DNA of 64,000 nucleotides from Magnetospirillum fulvum (lineage in GTDB: Bacteria > Pseudomonadota > Alphaproteobacteria > Rhodospirillales > Magnetospirillaceae): positions 90,009 to 154,008 of the forward strand of contig NZ_FNWO01000012.1 in NCBI RefSeq assembly GCF_900108475.1, read 5' to 3'. The translations under genes and the position numbers were made by a program. Positions 25,690-36,696 of this stretch are shown in pieces. The notes under the pieces were generated by a model that was not told the origin of the DNA, did not search any database, and saw only the letters and a program-made list of their open reading frames with translations. Each line of letters begins with the position of its first letter. Position 1 is the stretch's first letter.

Positions 25690-26316
25690 ATGTGTATCGT
25701 AATCCCTGCCGCCGCAGTCATGTGGGCCTCTCTCGCACTGACCGCCGTGAGTACCGCTGCGAGTATCTATAGCCAGATGCAGACGACTGCGGCGAACGAG
25801 AAGTATCAACGGGATCAGGCGGACGCTCAGAACAAATACATGGAGCAGAATGCTAAGGCGGCTAACTCAGCCTTCTTTGACAAGACTGCGGCAGAGAACA
25901 ACCGCATGGTTCAGGAACAGCAGTCCGCCGCCGAAAAGATTGACGCCGACCGTAGAGAGGCTGATCGAACGGCAGGAACAGCGTTTGCCTCTGGAGAGGC
26001 GTTCGGCTCCACTCTTGTCTCTGGCATCTACCGAGAACACGCCAGAACCAATAACCAGTTGAAGACAAACCTCACCTGGGAACAGCAGCAAGCGAAGCTG
26101 AACATTGAAGGCTACCGCTCCGAAGCTCTTGATCGTGTCAACTCGGTTCGGTCCTATATCCCGCAGCCGGTTCAACAGCCTAATTATCTGGGTAGCCTAG
26201 CTCAGTTTGGCTCGTCTGCTCTTGGGAGCTATACCGATTACATGCGGAATGAAGCGATATGGGGTGACAAGGCAAAAGGAGGCCAGCCGAAAGCACCGGC
26301 AGACCCCGCGAAATGA
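25690..26316 (+). CDS. T7 gp14-like internal virion (ejection) protein (208 aa)
   Basis: ATG at 25690. The N-terminus MCIVIPAAAVMWASLALTAV with a hydrophobic helix after Met-Cys, followed by a long Gln/Ala-rich helical region (SIYSQMQTTAANEKYQRDQA ... EAFGSTLVSGIYREHARTNN) and a Gly/Ser-rich end (YLGSLAQFGSSALGSYTDYM), is the layout of podoviral gp14-type internal virion proteins. In T7 these are ejected and help form the channel for DNA entry. No other structural gene is present, so it may be packaged into a helper phage's particles or be a relic. Similarity is judged by pattern; confidence moderate. Confidence 0.65.
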   Translation: MCIVIPAAAVMWASLALTAVSTAASIYSQMQTTAANEKYQRDQADAQNKYMEQNAKAANSAFFDKTAAENNRMVQEQQSAAEKIDADRREADRTAGTAFASGEAFGSTLVSGIYREHARTNNQLKTNLTWEQQQAKLNIEGYRSEALDRVNSVRSYIPQPVQQPNYLGSLAQFGSSALGSYTDYMRNEAIWGDKAKGGQPKAPADPAK

Positions 26317-26386
26317 GGCGCTGACAGGAGTGCCCCGCTTGGTCTTCAGGCGGGCACCCTCTCACGCCTCCACCTCAACAGATCAT

Positions 26387-26418
26387 GGTGCCCCCGCTGG
26401 GAAACTGGCGGGGGTGCC
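26387..26418 (+). terminator. GC-rich hairpin before the excisionase-like gene
   Basis: CCCCCGC (26391-26397) pairs with GCGGGGG (26408-26414), extended by wobble pairs. It has no T-run, so it may be a weak terminator of the gp14-like transcript or a regulatory structure ahead of the gene at 26442. Confidence 0.35.
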
Positions 26419-26441
26419 CACCTCCACTTGGACCCCCAGAC

Positions 26442-26705
26442 ATGGCAGAAATCATGAACCGTCAGGAGGCGGCTGCATTCTTGCGCGTGTCTACGCGACA
26501 GCTAGACCGCCTCAAGCTCCCCCGCTCTTATGTTGGCCGAAGTCCCCGCTTCCTCCGTGCCGACCTCGTCGCCTTCCTCGCCAACAACGCCGTCCTGCCC
26601 GTTGAGGAATTCACCCCGTCCATTCCCCTCCGACCGGTCCTCAACCGGCGCAAGGGCAACCTCGGGGGCGACTGGCTCCGCTCTCGGCTGGCCGCCCTCC
26701 AGTAG
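26442..26705 (+). CDS. Excisionase-like MerR/HTH_17-type DNA-binding protein (87 aa)
   Basis: ATG at 26442. MNRQEAAAFLRVSTRQLDRL then LPRSYVGRSPRFLRADLVAF is the standard small winged-helix of excisionases and AlpA-like regulators. The gene runs opposite to the integrase and overlaps its 3' end by 204 bases, so the two coding regions share both strands. Expected role: recombination directionality factor for excision at guaA; alternatively an AlpA-type activator. Confidence 0.7.
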   Translation: MAEIMNRQEAAAFLRVSTRQLDRLKLPRSYVGRSPRFLRADLVAFLANNAVLPVEEFTPSIPLRPVLNRRKGNLGGDWLRSRLAALQ

Positions 26706-27749
26706 GTCAATCGCCGCATCGAAGGCGTCGGGGGCGAGGTGAGCATAGCGCATGGTCATCTGAATGCTGGCGTGTCCCAGCAACTTGGAGACCGTCAACA
26801 GGGGAACCCCGCGCATCACAAGGCGGCTGGCGAAAGTGTGCCGTAGGTCGTGAAGGTTCACGTCCTCCAGTCCAACACGCTTGCGGGCGGTATCCCAGGT
26901 GCCGAACGGATTGTTGAACGGGATCGCCTTACCCCGTCTTGTCCCGTCGTCCCCCACACCACCCCGCCCTACAGGCCGATAGAGGAAGACCCGACTTTCT
27001 CCCTCGGGGCATTCCGCCTTCAGCCGACGAAGCATCTCCTCCACCCGCGTGGACAGAGGGACACCGCGAGGCTTGCCGCTCTTGGTCTCCATGAAGCGGA
27101 CTGCGGCGCGGGGCTTCCGGTCAAGGTCAACATCCGTCCAGATCAACAGGGTTGCCTCCCGCAGCCGTGCCCCCGTGTCCATCAGGAACACCACGAGGTC
27201 GCGGAGGTGTGGGGCGCAGACGGGGAGAAGCTTCTTCTCCTCGTCCTCCGTCAACCACCGATACCGGGCATTGTCCAGGGGCAGGAGCTTGATGGTCGGA
27301 ACCACGGCCAGGGTGCCCCATTCATCCTTCGCCTTCCTCAGGATGGCCTTGATCGTGGCGAGGTAGCGGTTGACCGTGGCGGGGGCTTTCTTCTCTGCAA
27401 GCAGGCTGTCCTTGTAGTCCGCCAGGACACGGGCCGACAGCTTGGCGATAGAGGTTGAGGCCCCCAGCCCCTGCCGTATCTGGTTCAGGGCGTACAACTC
27501 CCGCGTGGCAACGCCCTTGTTGCCCTTGGGGACGATTACGCCGTCATAGTAGCGGTCAATGGCCTCCCCGAGGCTCATGTCAGCCACCTTGCCCAGCAGG
27601 ATCTGTTCCTTCAGTTCCTGCCGCAGGAGGCGTTCCCGTTCCTCCGCATCCCGCTTCTTGGTCATGCCGCTGGACTGGCGGACCTTGTGGCCCTTGTAGG
27701 TGAACTCAATGAACCAGAAGGGTGAACCCTCGCGCTTGAACACGGCCAT
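26502..27749 (-). CDS. Tyrosine-type site-specific integrase
   Basis: 415 residues. The start at 27749 (MAVFKREGSPFWFIEFTYKG) follows a GGAGG. An arm-binding N-domain (1-60), a SAM-like core-binding domain (about 65-165) and a catalytic domain follow, with Arg in MDTGARLREATLLIW, Lys in METKSGKPRGVPLS, HDLRHTFASRLV, LGHASIQMTMRYAH and the Tyr in that last segment. The last 70 residues beyond LLEGG are Glu/Gly-rich and lie opposite the excisionase-like gene. It sits 125 bases from the guaA stop and should catalyse integration into the guaA 3' end. Confidence 0.92.
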   Translation of the reverse strand: MAVFKREGSPFWFIEFTYKGHKVRQSSGMTKKRDAEERERLLRQELKEQILLGKVADMSLGEAIDRYYDGVIVPKGNKGVATRELYALNQIRQGLGASTSIAKLSARVLADYKDSLLAEKKAPATVNRYLATIKAILRKAKDEWGTLAVVPTIKLLPLDNARYRWLTEDEEKKLLPVCAPHLRDLVVFLMDTGARLREATLLIWTDVDLDRKPRAAVRFMETKSGKPRGVPLSTRVEEMLRRLKAECPEGESRVFLYRPVGRGGVGDDGTRRGKAIPFNNPFGTWDTARKRVGLEDVNLHDLRHTFASRLVMRGVPLLTVSKLLGHASIQMTMRYAHLAPDAFDAAIDLLEGGQPRAEPVAPEVALAPVEDRSEGNGRGEFLNGQDGVVGEEGDEVGTEEAGTSANIRAGELEAV

Positions 27750-27775
27750 TCCTGCGTCCTCCCGTGCGAGTGACA

Positions 27776-27795
27776 ACACACAAAATCACACACAA
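27776..27795 (+). repeat. Right copy of the 20-bp CA-rich repeat (candidate integrase arm site)
   Basis: Identical to 18341-18360. It lies between the integrase start and the guaA terminator, next to further GCACACA motifs (27805-27822). Overlap with the integrase promoter region would allow self-regulation. Confidence 0.55.
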
Positions 27796-27817
27796 GGCAG
27801 GATCGCACACACAGCAG

Positions 27818-27955
27818 CACACAGCAAGAAGGCCCCCGAAGGGGCCTCCCGAAATCACCTAACCTATTGAAACATCACTCCCACTCGATCGTCCCCGGCG
27901 GCTTGCTGGTCACGTCGTAGGTGACGCGGTTGATGCCCTTGACCTCGTTGATGAT
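27818..27955. repeat. Right attachment-site repeat (guaA terminator and 3' end)
   Basis: Partner of 18118-18255, offset by 9,700 bp. It includes the guaA terminator hairpin at 27829-27847 (AAGGCCCC/GGGGCCT, T-rich downstream on the minus strand) and the last 81 bases of the functional gene, which the element supplies. Confidence 0.85.
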
Positions 27956-29428
27956 CCGGTTGGCGACGCGGCCGAGGAAGGCCATGTCGAACGGATAGAA
28001 ATCGGCGGTCATGCCGTCGGTCGAGGTGACGGCGCGCAGGGCGCAGGCGTAATCGTAGGAGCGCGAGTCTCCCATCACGCCGACGGTGCGGACCGGCAGC
28101 AGGACGCAGAACGCCTGCCAGATCACGTCGTACAATCCGGCCTTGCGGATTTCGTCGAGATAGATCGTGTCGGCCTGACGCAGGATGTCGAGCCGCTCGC
28201 GGGTCAGTTCCTGGCCGGGAATGCGGATGGCGAGGCCGGGACCGGGGAAGGGATGGCGGCCGACCATGTCGTCGGGCAGGCCGAGTTCGCGGCCAAGCGC
28301 GCGGACCTCGTCCTTGAACAATTCGCGCAACGGCTCGACCAGTTTCATATTCATCCGGTCGGGCAGGCCGCCGACATTGTGGTGGCTTTTGATCGTCACC
28401 GACGGGCCGCCGGTGAAGCTGACCGATTCGATCACGTCGGGATACAGCGTGCCCTGGGCCAGGAAGTCGGCGCCGCCGATGGCGCGGGCTTCTTCCTCGA
28501 ACACGTCGATGAAGGTGGCGCCGATGATCTTGCGCTTCTTCTCGGGATCGGTCTCGCCCGCCAGCTTGGCCAGGAACAGGTCCGAGGCGTCCTTGTGCAC
28601 CAGCCGGATGTTGAAGCGGTCGCGGAACACCTTGACCACCTGCTCGGACTCGCCCGCCCGCATGAAACCGGTATCGACGAAGACGCAGGTGAGCTGATCG
28701 CCGATCGCTTCGTTCAGCAGCGCTGCCACCACCGAGGAATCGACCCCGCCCGACAGGCCGCAGATCACCCGGCCGCTGCCGACCTGGGCGCGGACCTTCT
28801 CGATCTCCTGGGCGCGGAAGGCCTTCATCGTCCAGTCGCCCGGGCAGCCGCAGATGCGATGGACGAAGTTCGACAGCAATTCGCGCCCGTTCGGGGTGTG
28901 GACCACTTCGGGGTGGAACTGGACGCCATAGAAATGGTGGTGGTCGTCGGCGATGGCGGCGAACGGCGCGCCTTCCGAAGCGGCGACGACGCGGAAGCTG
29001 GGCGGCAGCACGGTGACGCGGTCACCGTGGCTCATCCACACCGGGAACTGGGCGTTGGCCGAGGAAATACCGTCGAACAGGGCACAGGGGGCGATCTGGG
29101 TGACGATGGCGCGGCCGAACTCGCGGTGATGACCGGATTCGACGCTGCCGCCCAACTGGGCACACATCGTCTGCTGGCCGTAGCAGATCCCCAGCACGGG
29201 CAGGCCCATCGTGAACAAGTCGTCAGGCGCGCGGGGCGATCCGGCCTCGGCCACCGAGGCGGGCCCGCCCGACAGGATCACGCCCTTGGGGGCGAAAGCC
29301 CGAATCGAGTCCGCTGTCACCCGGTTGAACGGGTGAATCTCGCAATAGACTCCGGCTTCGCGGACACGGCGGGCGATCAGCTGCGTGACCTGGGAGCCAA
29401 AATCAACGATCAGGATACGGTCGGACAT
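27875..29428 (-). CDS. guaA: GMP synthase (glutamine-hydrolysing)
   Basis: Converts XMP to GMP. 517 residues with an N-terminal class I glutamine amidotransferase (nucleophile Cys in GICYGQQT, His/Glu in VQFHPEV), an ATP-pyrophosphatase domain with the PP-loop [10 protein letters not shown] (near 223-232), and a C-terminal dimerisation domain ending PPGTIEWE. Complete and intact although its 3' end is the integration site of the 9.7-kb element; its final 81 bases are element-derived. A well-known island target, because its 3' end is highly conserved. Confidence 0.97.
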   Translation of the reverse strand: MSDRILIVDFGSQVTQLIARRVREAGVYCEIHPFNRVTADSIRAFAPKGVILSGGPASVAEAGSPRAPDDLFTMGLPVLGICYGQQTMCAQLGGSVESGHHREFGRAIVTQIAPCALFDGISSANAQFPVWMSHGDRVTVLPPSFRVVAASEGAPFAAIADDHHHFYGVQFHPEVVHTPNGRELLSNFVHRICGCPGDWTMKAFRAQEIEKVRAQVGSGRVICGLSGGVDSSVVAALLNEAIGDQLTCVFVDTGFMRAGESEQVVKVFRDRFNIRLVHKDASDLFLAKLAGETDPEKKRKIIGATFIDVFEEEARAIGGADFLAQGTLYPDVIESVSFTGGPSVTIKSHHNVGGLPDRMNMKLVEPLRELFKDEVRALGRELGLPDDMVGRHPFPGPGLAIRIPGQELTRERLDILRQADTIYLDEIRKAGLYDVIWQAFCVLLPVRTVGVMGDSRSYDYACALRAVTSTDGMTADFYPFDMAFLGRVANRIINEVKGINRVTYDVTSKPPGTIEWE

Positions 29429-29457
29429 GTTTCCTCCGGGCGATGAGGCGGGGGACT

Positions 29458-30039
29458 TTAACCGAAGGCATCGGCGTCCGACAAGCCGCCCCGCACGGCA
29501 TTGCCTGTTCCCAGCGCATATGTGGTCAGCCGGTCGTATTCGGCACCCCCCTGTCCCAACCGGCTTTGGAACAGAGTGAACCGATCCACCGCCAGAGTCT
29601 CGGGCGGCGGCAGCGTTTCAAGCCAGCGTTGCACCCGCTCGGGCGTTGCCCCCGCCGAGAGCCGGGCCAAGGTGATGTGAGGGACGAAGCGCCGGGGTTC
29701 GGGCGGCAAACCGGCGCGGATCGAGGCCGCCTCGACCCGCCGCGCCAACAGGTCCAGCGCCTCCGACCGTTCGATTCCCCGCCACAGCGCGTGGGCGCGC
29801 CTGCGGCTGCCGAACAGTCCCAGCCCGCCCAGGGTCAGGGTGAACGGGGCCTGCTCGACCCGGCAAAGTGCGTCGTGGAGATCCTCGGCGCTGGTCTCGT
29901 CGATCTCGCCTGCGAACCGCAGCGTCAGATGCAGGTTGCGCGGCTCGATCCATCTTGCTCCGGGCACGCCGCCATTGCTCGCCGTCAGACGCTCTGCCAG
30001 ATCGGGCGGCAGATCGAGGCCGACGAACAGCCGGATCAC
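29458..30039 (-). CDS. thpR: RNA 2',3'-cyclic phosphodiesterase (2'-5' RNA ligase family)
   Basis: 193 residues. The two HxTx motifs that define this family's active site are present: HLTL at 37-40 and HITL at 121-124. The N-terminus [18 protein letters not shown] is typical. It opens RNA 2',3'-cyclic phosphates; the physiological substrate in bacteria is uncertain. The start overlaps the stop of the upstream esterase gene (ATGA), so they form an operon. Confidence 0.9.
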   Translation of the reverse strand: MIRLFVGLDLPPDLAERLTASNGGVPGARWIEPRNLHLTLRFAGEIDETSAEDLHDALCRVEQAPFTLTLGGLGLFGSRRRAHALWRGIERSEALDLLARRVEAASIRAGLPPEPRRFVPHITLARLSAGATPERVQRWLETLPPPETLAVDRFTLFQSRLGQGGAEYDRLTTYALGTGNAVRGGLSDADAFG

Positions 30040-30710
30040 GGATGCCGTGCCCCCGTCCGCGCGGCGTGGCGGTCGAGCAGAGTCCGGACCGAGGGCAGGA
30101 TGCGGGCGACGATGACGTCGATTCCGGCGGCGGTGGGGTGCAGCCCGTCCGGCTGGTTCAGATCGGGATGGCCCGCGACGCCGTCGAGATAGAACGGATA
30201 GAACACTGAACCGTGGGCCTTGGCGAGGCGGGGGAACAGACCGTTGAAGTCGGACTCGAAGGCTTTGCCGTAATTGGGCGGGGCCAGCATCCCGGCCACC
30301 AGCACGCCGATCCCGGCCTTGTCGAGCCGGGTCAGAATCTGGTCGAGATTGGCCTCGGTCAGCTTGGGATCGATCCCGCGCAGCCCGTCATTGGCGCCCA
30401 GTTCGACGATCGCCAGATCGGGCTTTTCCGCCAGCGCCCAATCCAGCCGGGCCAGTCCTCCGGCGGTGGTGTCGCCCGAGACCCCGGCATTGATCACCCG
30501 CACGTCGCGGCCCTCGGCCCGCAAGGCCCGCTCCAGCCGGACCGGAAAAGCGGCATCGGCGGGCAGGCCATAGCCCGCGGTCAGCGAATCCCCCAAGGCG
30601 ACGATCCGCACCGGGGCAGGGGGCGGAGCCGCCGCCCACGCCGGGGGCAGGACGGGTCCGGCCAGAAAGGTGCAAAGACATCCCAAGAGGACGCTGCGGC
30701 GTGTCACCAT
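30036..30710 (-). CDS. tesA: SGNH/GDSL lysophospholipase-arylesterase (TesA-like), exported
   Basis: 224 residues. MVTRRSVLLGCLCTFLAGPV then LPPAWAAA is a signal peptide with an Arg pair, possibly Tat-type. The SGNH blocks are in order: GDSLTAGYG (Ser at 42), the Gly in INAGVSGDTTAGG, Asn in ELGANDGLRG, and DGLHPTAAG (Asp/His). Periplasmic hydrolase of thioesters, lysophospholipids or aryl esters. First gene of the pair with thpR. Confidence 0.92.
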   Translation of the reverse strand: MVTRRSVLLGCLCTFLAGPVLPPAWAAAPPPAPVRIVALGDSLTAGYGLPADAAFPVRLERALRAEGRDVRVINAGVSGDTTAGGLARLDWALAEKPDLAIVELGANDGLRGIDPKLTEANLDQILTRLDKAGIGVLVAGMLAPPNYGKAFESDFNGLFPRLAKAHGSVFYPFYLDGVAGHPDLNQPDGLHPTAAGIDVIVARILPSVRTLLDRHAARTGARHP

Positions 30711-30777
30711 TGTTCGTCTCCCTGAACCGGCTTTCGCTCATGATCCGACGAAATGCCGGTGAAGGGAAGGCGAACGG

Positions 30778-31014
30778 TTATTTATGGTGCGAGGAGTTGT
30801 CGGTGGTCAGGCCGCCGATCGCGGCACCCGCCGCGCCGCCGAGCAGGGCGGCCCCCAGCACCGGGCCACCAGCGACATAGGCGATGCTGCCACCGGCCGC
30901 GGCACCGATGGCACCGCCGGACAAGGCGCGCTGTTCCCACCGCTTCATGTCGGAGCAGCCGGTGCCGCCAATCAGGATCAGGGACATGGCAAGGACAATG
31001 GCAATTGGTCTCAT
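30778..31014 (-). CDS. Glycine-zipper lipoprotein (78 aa)
   Basis: The start at 31014 gives a signal peptide MRPIAIVLAMSLILIGGTGC with a lipobox-type Cys at 20. It is followed by a Gly/Ala-rich double helix (ALSGGAIGAAAGGSIAYVAG; LLGGAAGAAIGGLTT), a glycine zipper as in SlyB/OsmB-like envelope proteins. Probably an outer-membrane-anchored small lipoprotein of unknown role. Confidence 0.8.
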   Translation of the reverse strand: MRPIAIVLAMSLILIGGTGCSDMKRWEQRALSGGAIGAAAGGSIAYVAGGPVLGAALLGGAAGAAIGGLTTDNSSHHK

Positions 31015-31125
31015 CGGGGGCCTCTTCGATCTGGAGGGGACCGAAGCCAATCTGACGCCGGGACCGTGGCGAATCTATGATCGGGGTCACGGATGAGACG
31101 GGGCGGGGAGGGCACGCCGTGGCGG

Positions 31126-31725
31126 TTAAAGCGCGGCGAGACGGTCGGTGACGTCCGGCAACGACACGGCATCGTGGATTTCAATGCCGTGCTCAGGCGT
31201 CTTGGTCGCGATCAAAACCGGTTCGAGCGTATCGCCGCAGAAATAGAAGGCGACATCCGCCAACTCGGTGAACCAGGGCATCTGGTCGAGCGAAGACAGG
31301 CGACGACTGCGGATTTTGTCGGGATCGACGCCATGGCCTCCCTCCTTGACTCGCGTCTCGACGCGCCTGATCGCCAGATCGGCCGACGACAGGGCGATAT
31401 AGACAAAGCCGAATGCCATTCCGGCGCTTTTGGCGGCAAGCACCCGCCGTCGGAACTTGTCGGTGGAGAGAACCGTTTCGACCGCGACGGATTTACCCGA
31501 GGCGATCATGCGGTCGACTTCGCTATCGACCCATTGCGCGGCCTTACGGTTGGCCTGCATCCGCTCTTGGTCATCGACATCGAACGTTCCGCCCAAGCGG
31601 TCGCGGGTCACGTCGTCGGGGTTGAGGAAACGGCAATCCTCGCCCAGCATTGCGGCCAGCTTCGGTTGCAGCGTACTTTTCCCCGCGCCGTTATGGCCGG
31701 CGATGATCCAGAACCAAGTTTGCAT
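31126..31725 (-). CDS. Zeta-toxin-type kinase (AAA P-loop, 199 aa)
   Basis: MQTWFWIIAGHNGAGKSTLQ carries a Walker A at residues 10-18. FLNPDDVTRDR is the substrate (UDP-GlcNAc) region, AVETVLSTDKFRR the conserved Glu-Thr block, and RRVETRVKEGGHGVDPDKI the LID-type Arg segment. Zeta toxins phosphorylate UDP-N-acetylglucosamine and block peptidoglycan synthesis. Its partner gene lies 3 bases upstream (31729-31974). Chromosomal stand-alone zeta kinases may act outside classical addiction. Confidence 0.85.
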   Translation of the reverse strand: MQTWFWIIAGHNGAGKSTLQPKLAAMLGEDCRFLNPDDVTRDRLGGTFDVDDQERMQANRKAAQWVDSEVDRMIASGKSVAVETVLSTDKFRRRVLAAKSAGMAFGFVYIALSSADLAIRRVETRVKEGGHGVDPDKIRSRRLSSLDQMPWFTELADVAFYFCGDTLEPVLIATKTPEHGIEIHDAVSLPDVTDRLAAL

Positions 31726-31728
31726 TGA

Positions 31729-31974
31729 TTAGCGGGTCTTGCGCGCGGCCTTGGGCGGGGGAACAACGTCAACGCCCTCATCACCCAGATGATAGACCTC
31801 GATCCCGGCGGCGTGCTGCCGATCGACGGCGTGGGAAACGGCTTGGCGGAATCCTTCGGTCAGTTTGCGCGCAAAGTCCGGCGACGAAACGTCTTCAAGC
31901 GAGGGCAACCGCGACGATGCCGGTTTTTCGGAGCGATCCTTCGAGTTCGTTGGGGTTTCCATTAATGCCAACAT
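31729..31974 (-). CDS. Putative antitoxin of the zeta-type pair (81 aa)
   Basis: The start at 31974 follows GAAGG; ATG at 31962 is an alternative. Short, charged: RLPSLEDVSSPDFARKLTEG then FRQAVSHAVDRQHAAGIEVY and a basic end (PPPKAARKTR). I do not recognise an epsilon fold, but its size, immediate position upstream and 3-base gap make it the probable cognate partner. Such small proteins are found next to zeta genes in alphaproteobacteria. Confidence 0.65.
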   Translation of the reverse strand: MLALMETPTNSKDRSEKPASSRLPSLEDVSSPDFARKLTEGFRQAVSHAVDRQHAAGIEVYHLGDEGVDVVPPPKAARKTR

Positions 31975-32125
31975 CGAAAATGATACCTTCAGATTAGAGT
32001 GGCCCTCAACGGCAAGCGATTCAATAGGGAGGCGGCCGCAACTTTCGCGGAAAACTTCTCCTTATAGTTCCAATCTTAGTATCGCGTATAGCAAAAATTC
32101 AAGACGAATCGATTTTACACAACTA

Positions 32126-32157
32126 AAAAGCCCCGGCGGTGTCCCGCCGGGGCTTTT
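32126..32157 (-). terminator. Rho-independent terminator of ilvC
   Basis: A 14-bp perfect stem (32126-32139 with 32144-32157), loop TGTC; on the minus strand it is followed by a T-run. Between it and 31974 lies an AT-rich stretch of about 150 bases that should hold the promoter of the toxin pair. Confidence 0.9.
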
Positions 32158-32190
32158 CCGAACCATGTCCGATCGGACCGGTCGAAGAGA

Positions 32191-35727
<3,537 letters not shown>

Positions 35728-35747
35728 CCACGGAGACCCTGAATACG

Positions 35748-36647
35748 ATGCCTCCCGCCTTTCCCGAGATCTGGCGTCTGCGCCTGACCGTCACCCCCGA
35801 GACCCTGGCTCCGTTCGAAGCGGTGTTCGACCTCTATGCCGAGGCGGTGACGATGTTCATGGAAGATCGCACCGGCATGTCCGACGGCGATTGTCCGTGG
35901 TTCCTCGAAGGCTTTTCCCGCACGCCGCCCGACCGCGCCACCGTGATCGCCGGTCTGTCGGCGGTCGCCGCCGCCAATGGGGTCGAGGTGCCGCCGCTGG
36001 AGATCGAGCGGGTGCCGGGAATCGACTGGGTTCTCGCCAATTTGCGCGACTTCCCGCCGATTGCCGCCGGGCGCTTCTTCGTCCACGGCTCGCATTGGCG
36101 AGGCAAGCCGCCGCAGGGCTCGATCGCGATCGAGATTGACGCCGGGACCGCGTTCGGCTCGGGCGAGCATGCCACCACCCGGGGCTGTCTGCTCGCGCTC
36201 GACATGCTGGCCCGCCGCCGCCGCCGTCTCCGCGTGCTCGATCTCGGCGCGGGATCGGGGATTCTCGGCATCGCCGCCGCCAAGGTGTGGGCGTCGCGGG
36301 TTCTGTGTACCGACATCGATCCGCCCGCCGTCCGGGTGATGGCCGCCAATGCCGCCAACAATCAGGTTCGGTCCCGGGTCCGCGCCTGTGTCAGCGACGG
36401 CTATCGCAATCCGCTGGTGGGCCGGGGCGCGCCCTATGATCTGGTGTTCTCGAACATCCTGGCCCGGCCGCTGTGCCGTTTCGCTCCCGATCTGGCCGCC
36501 CACCTTGCCCCGACCGGTCTGGCGGTGCTGTCCGGTCTGCTGGAACGTCAGGAGCGGCGGGTGATGGCCTGTCACGAGGCGCAGGGCCTGCGGCTGAAGC
36601 AGCGTATCCTCGTCGATGGCTGGGCGACCCTGGTGATCGGGCGGTAA
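35748..36647 (+). CDS. prmA: Ribosomal protein L11 methyltransferase
   Basis: 299 residues. SAM-dependent trimethylation of ribosomal protein L11. N-terminal substrate-binding domain (1-about 125), then a class I methyltransferase domain with DAGTAFGSGEHATTRGCLLA, the SAM motif VLDLGAGSGILGIAAAK, and VFSNILARPL (NPPY-like NILA). ATG 35748 has a GGAG upstream; GTG 35724 overlapping the uvrD stop is an alternative. Co-transcribed with uvrD. Confidence 0.92.
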   Translation: MPPAFPEIWRLRLTVTPETLAPFEAVFDLYAEAVTMFMEDRTGMSDGDCPWFLEGFSRTPPDRATVIAGLSAVAAANGVEVPPLEIERVPGIDWVLANLRDFPPIAAGRFFVHGSHWRGKPPQGSIAIEIDAGTAFGSGEHATTRGCLLALDMLARRRRRLRVLDLGAGSGILGIAAAKVWASRVLCTDIDPPAVRVMAANAANNQVRSRVRACVSDGYRNPLVGRGAPYDLVFSNILARPLCRFAPDLAAHLAPTGLAVLSGLLERQERRVMACHEAQGLRLKQRILVDGWATLVIGR

Positions 36648-36660
36648 CGACGGGAGCAGG

Positions 36661-36690
36661 GGAGGGGGGAGAGCGGACTTTCCCCCCTCC
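36661..36690. terminator. Hairpin between convergent prmA and chemoreceptor genes
   Basis: GGAGGGGGGA (36661-36670) pairs with TCCCCCCTCC (36681-36690), a 10-bp stem with a 10-base loop. No T-run, but its place between two convergent genes fits a shared terminator. Confidence 0.65.
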
Positions 36691-36696
36691 AATCCG

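Larger units (their letters stand above)
18118..27955. mobile_element. 9.7-kb integrative element in the 3' end of guaA (phage-satellite-like)
   Basis: The ends 18118-18255 and 27818-27955 are gapless 138-bp direct repeats offset by exactly 9,700 bp. They contain the last 81 bases of guaA plus its terminator. The tyrosine integrase (26502-27749) lies beside guaA and reads away from it, as in other guaA-targeting islands. Cargo: serine recombinase, wHTH regulator, DUF3102 and antirepressor-type proteins, HTH protein, T7 gp14-like protein and a putative excisionase. No terminase, portal, capsid or recognisable replicase was seen. Confidence 0.88.

Noticed and set aside
18341..27795. CA-rich repeats read as a CRISPR remnant
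   Set aside because: Only two identical copies far apart, no spacer periodicity and no cas genes; placement near att sites fits integrase arm sites better.
31126..31974. Toxin pair read as part of a mobile island
   Set aside because: No repeats, integrase or clear compositional break at its edges; it may still be a transferred pair, but the window does not show this.
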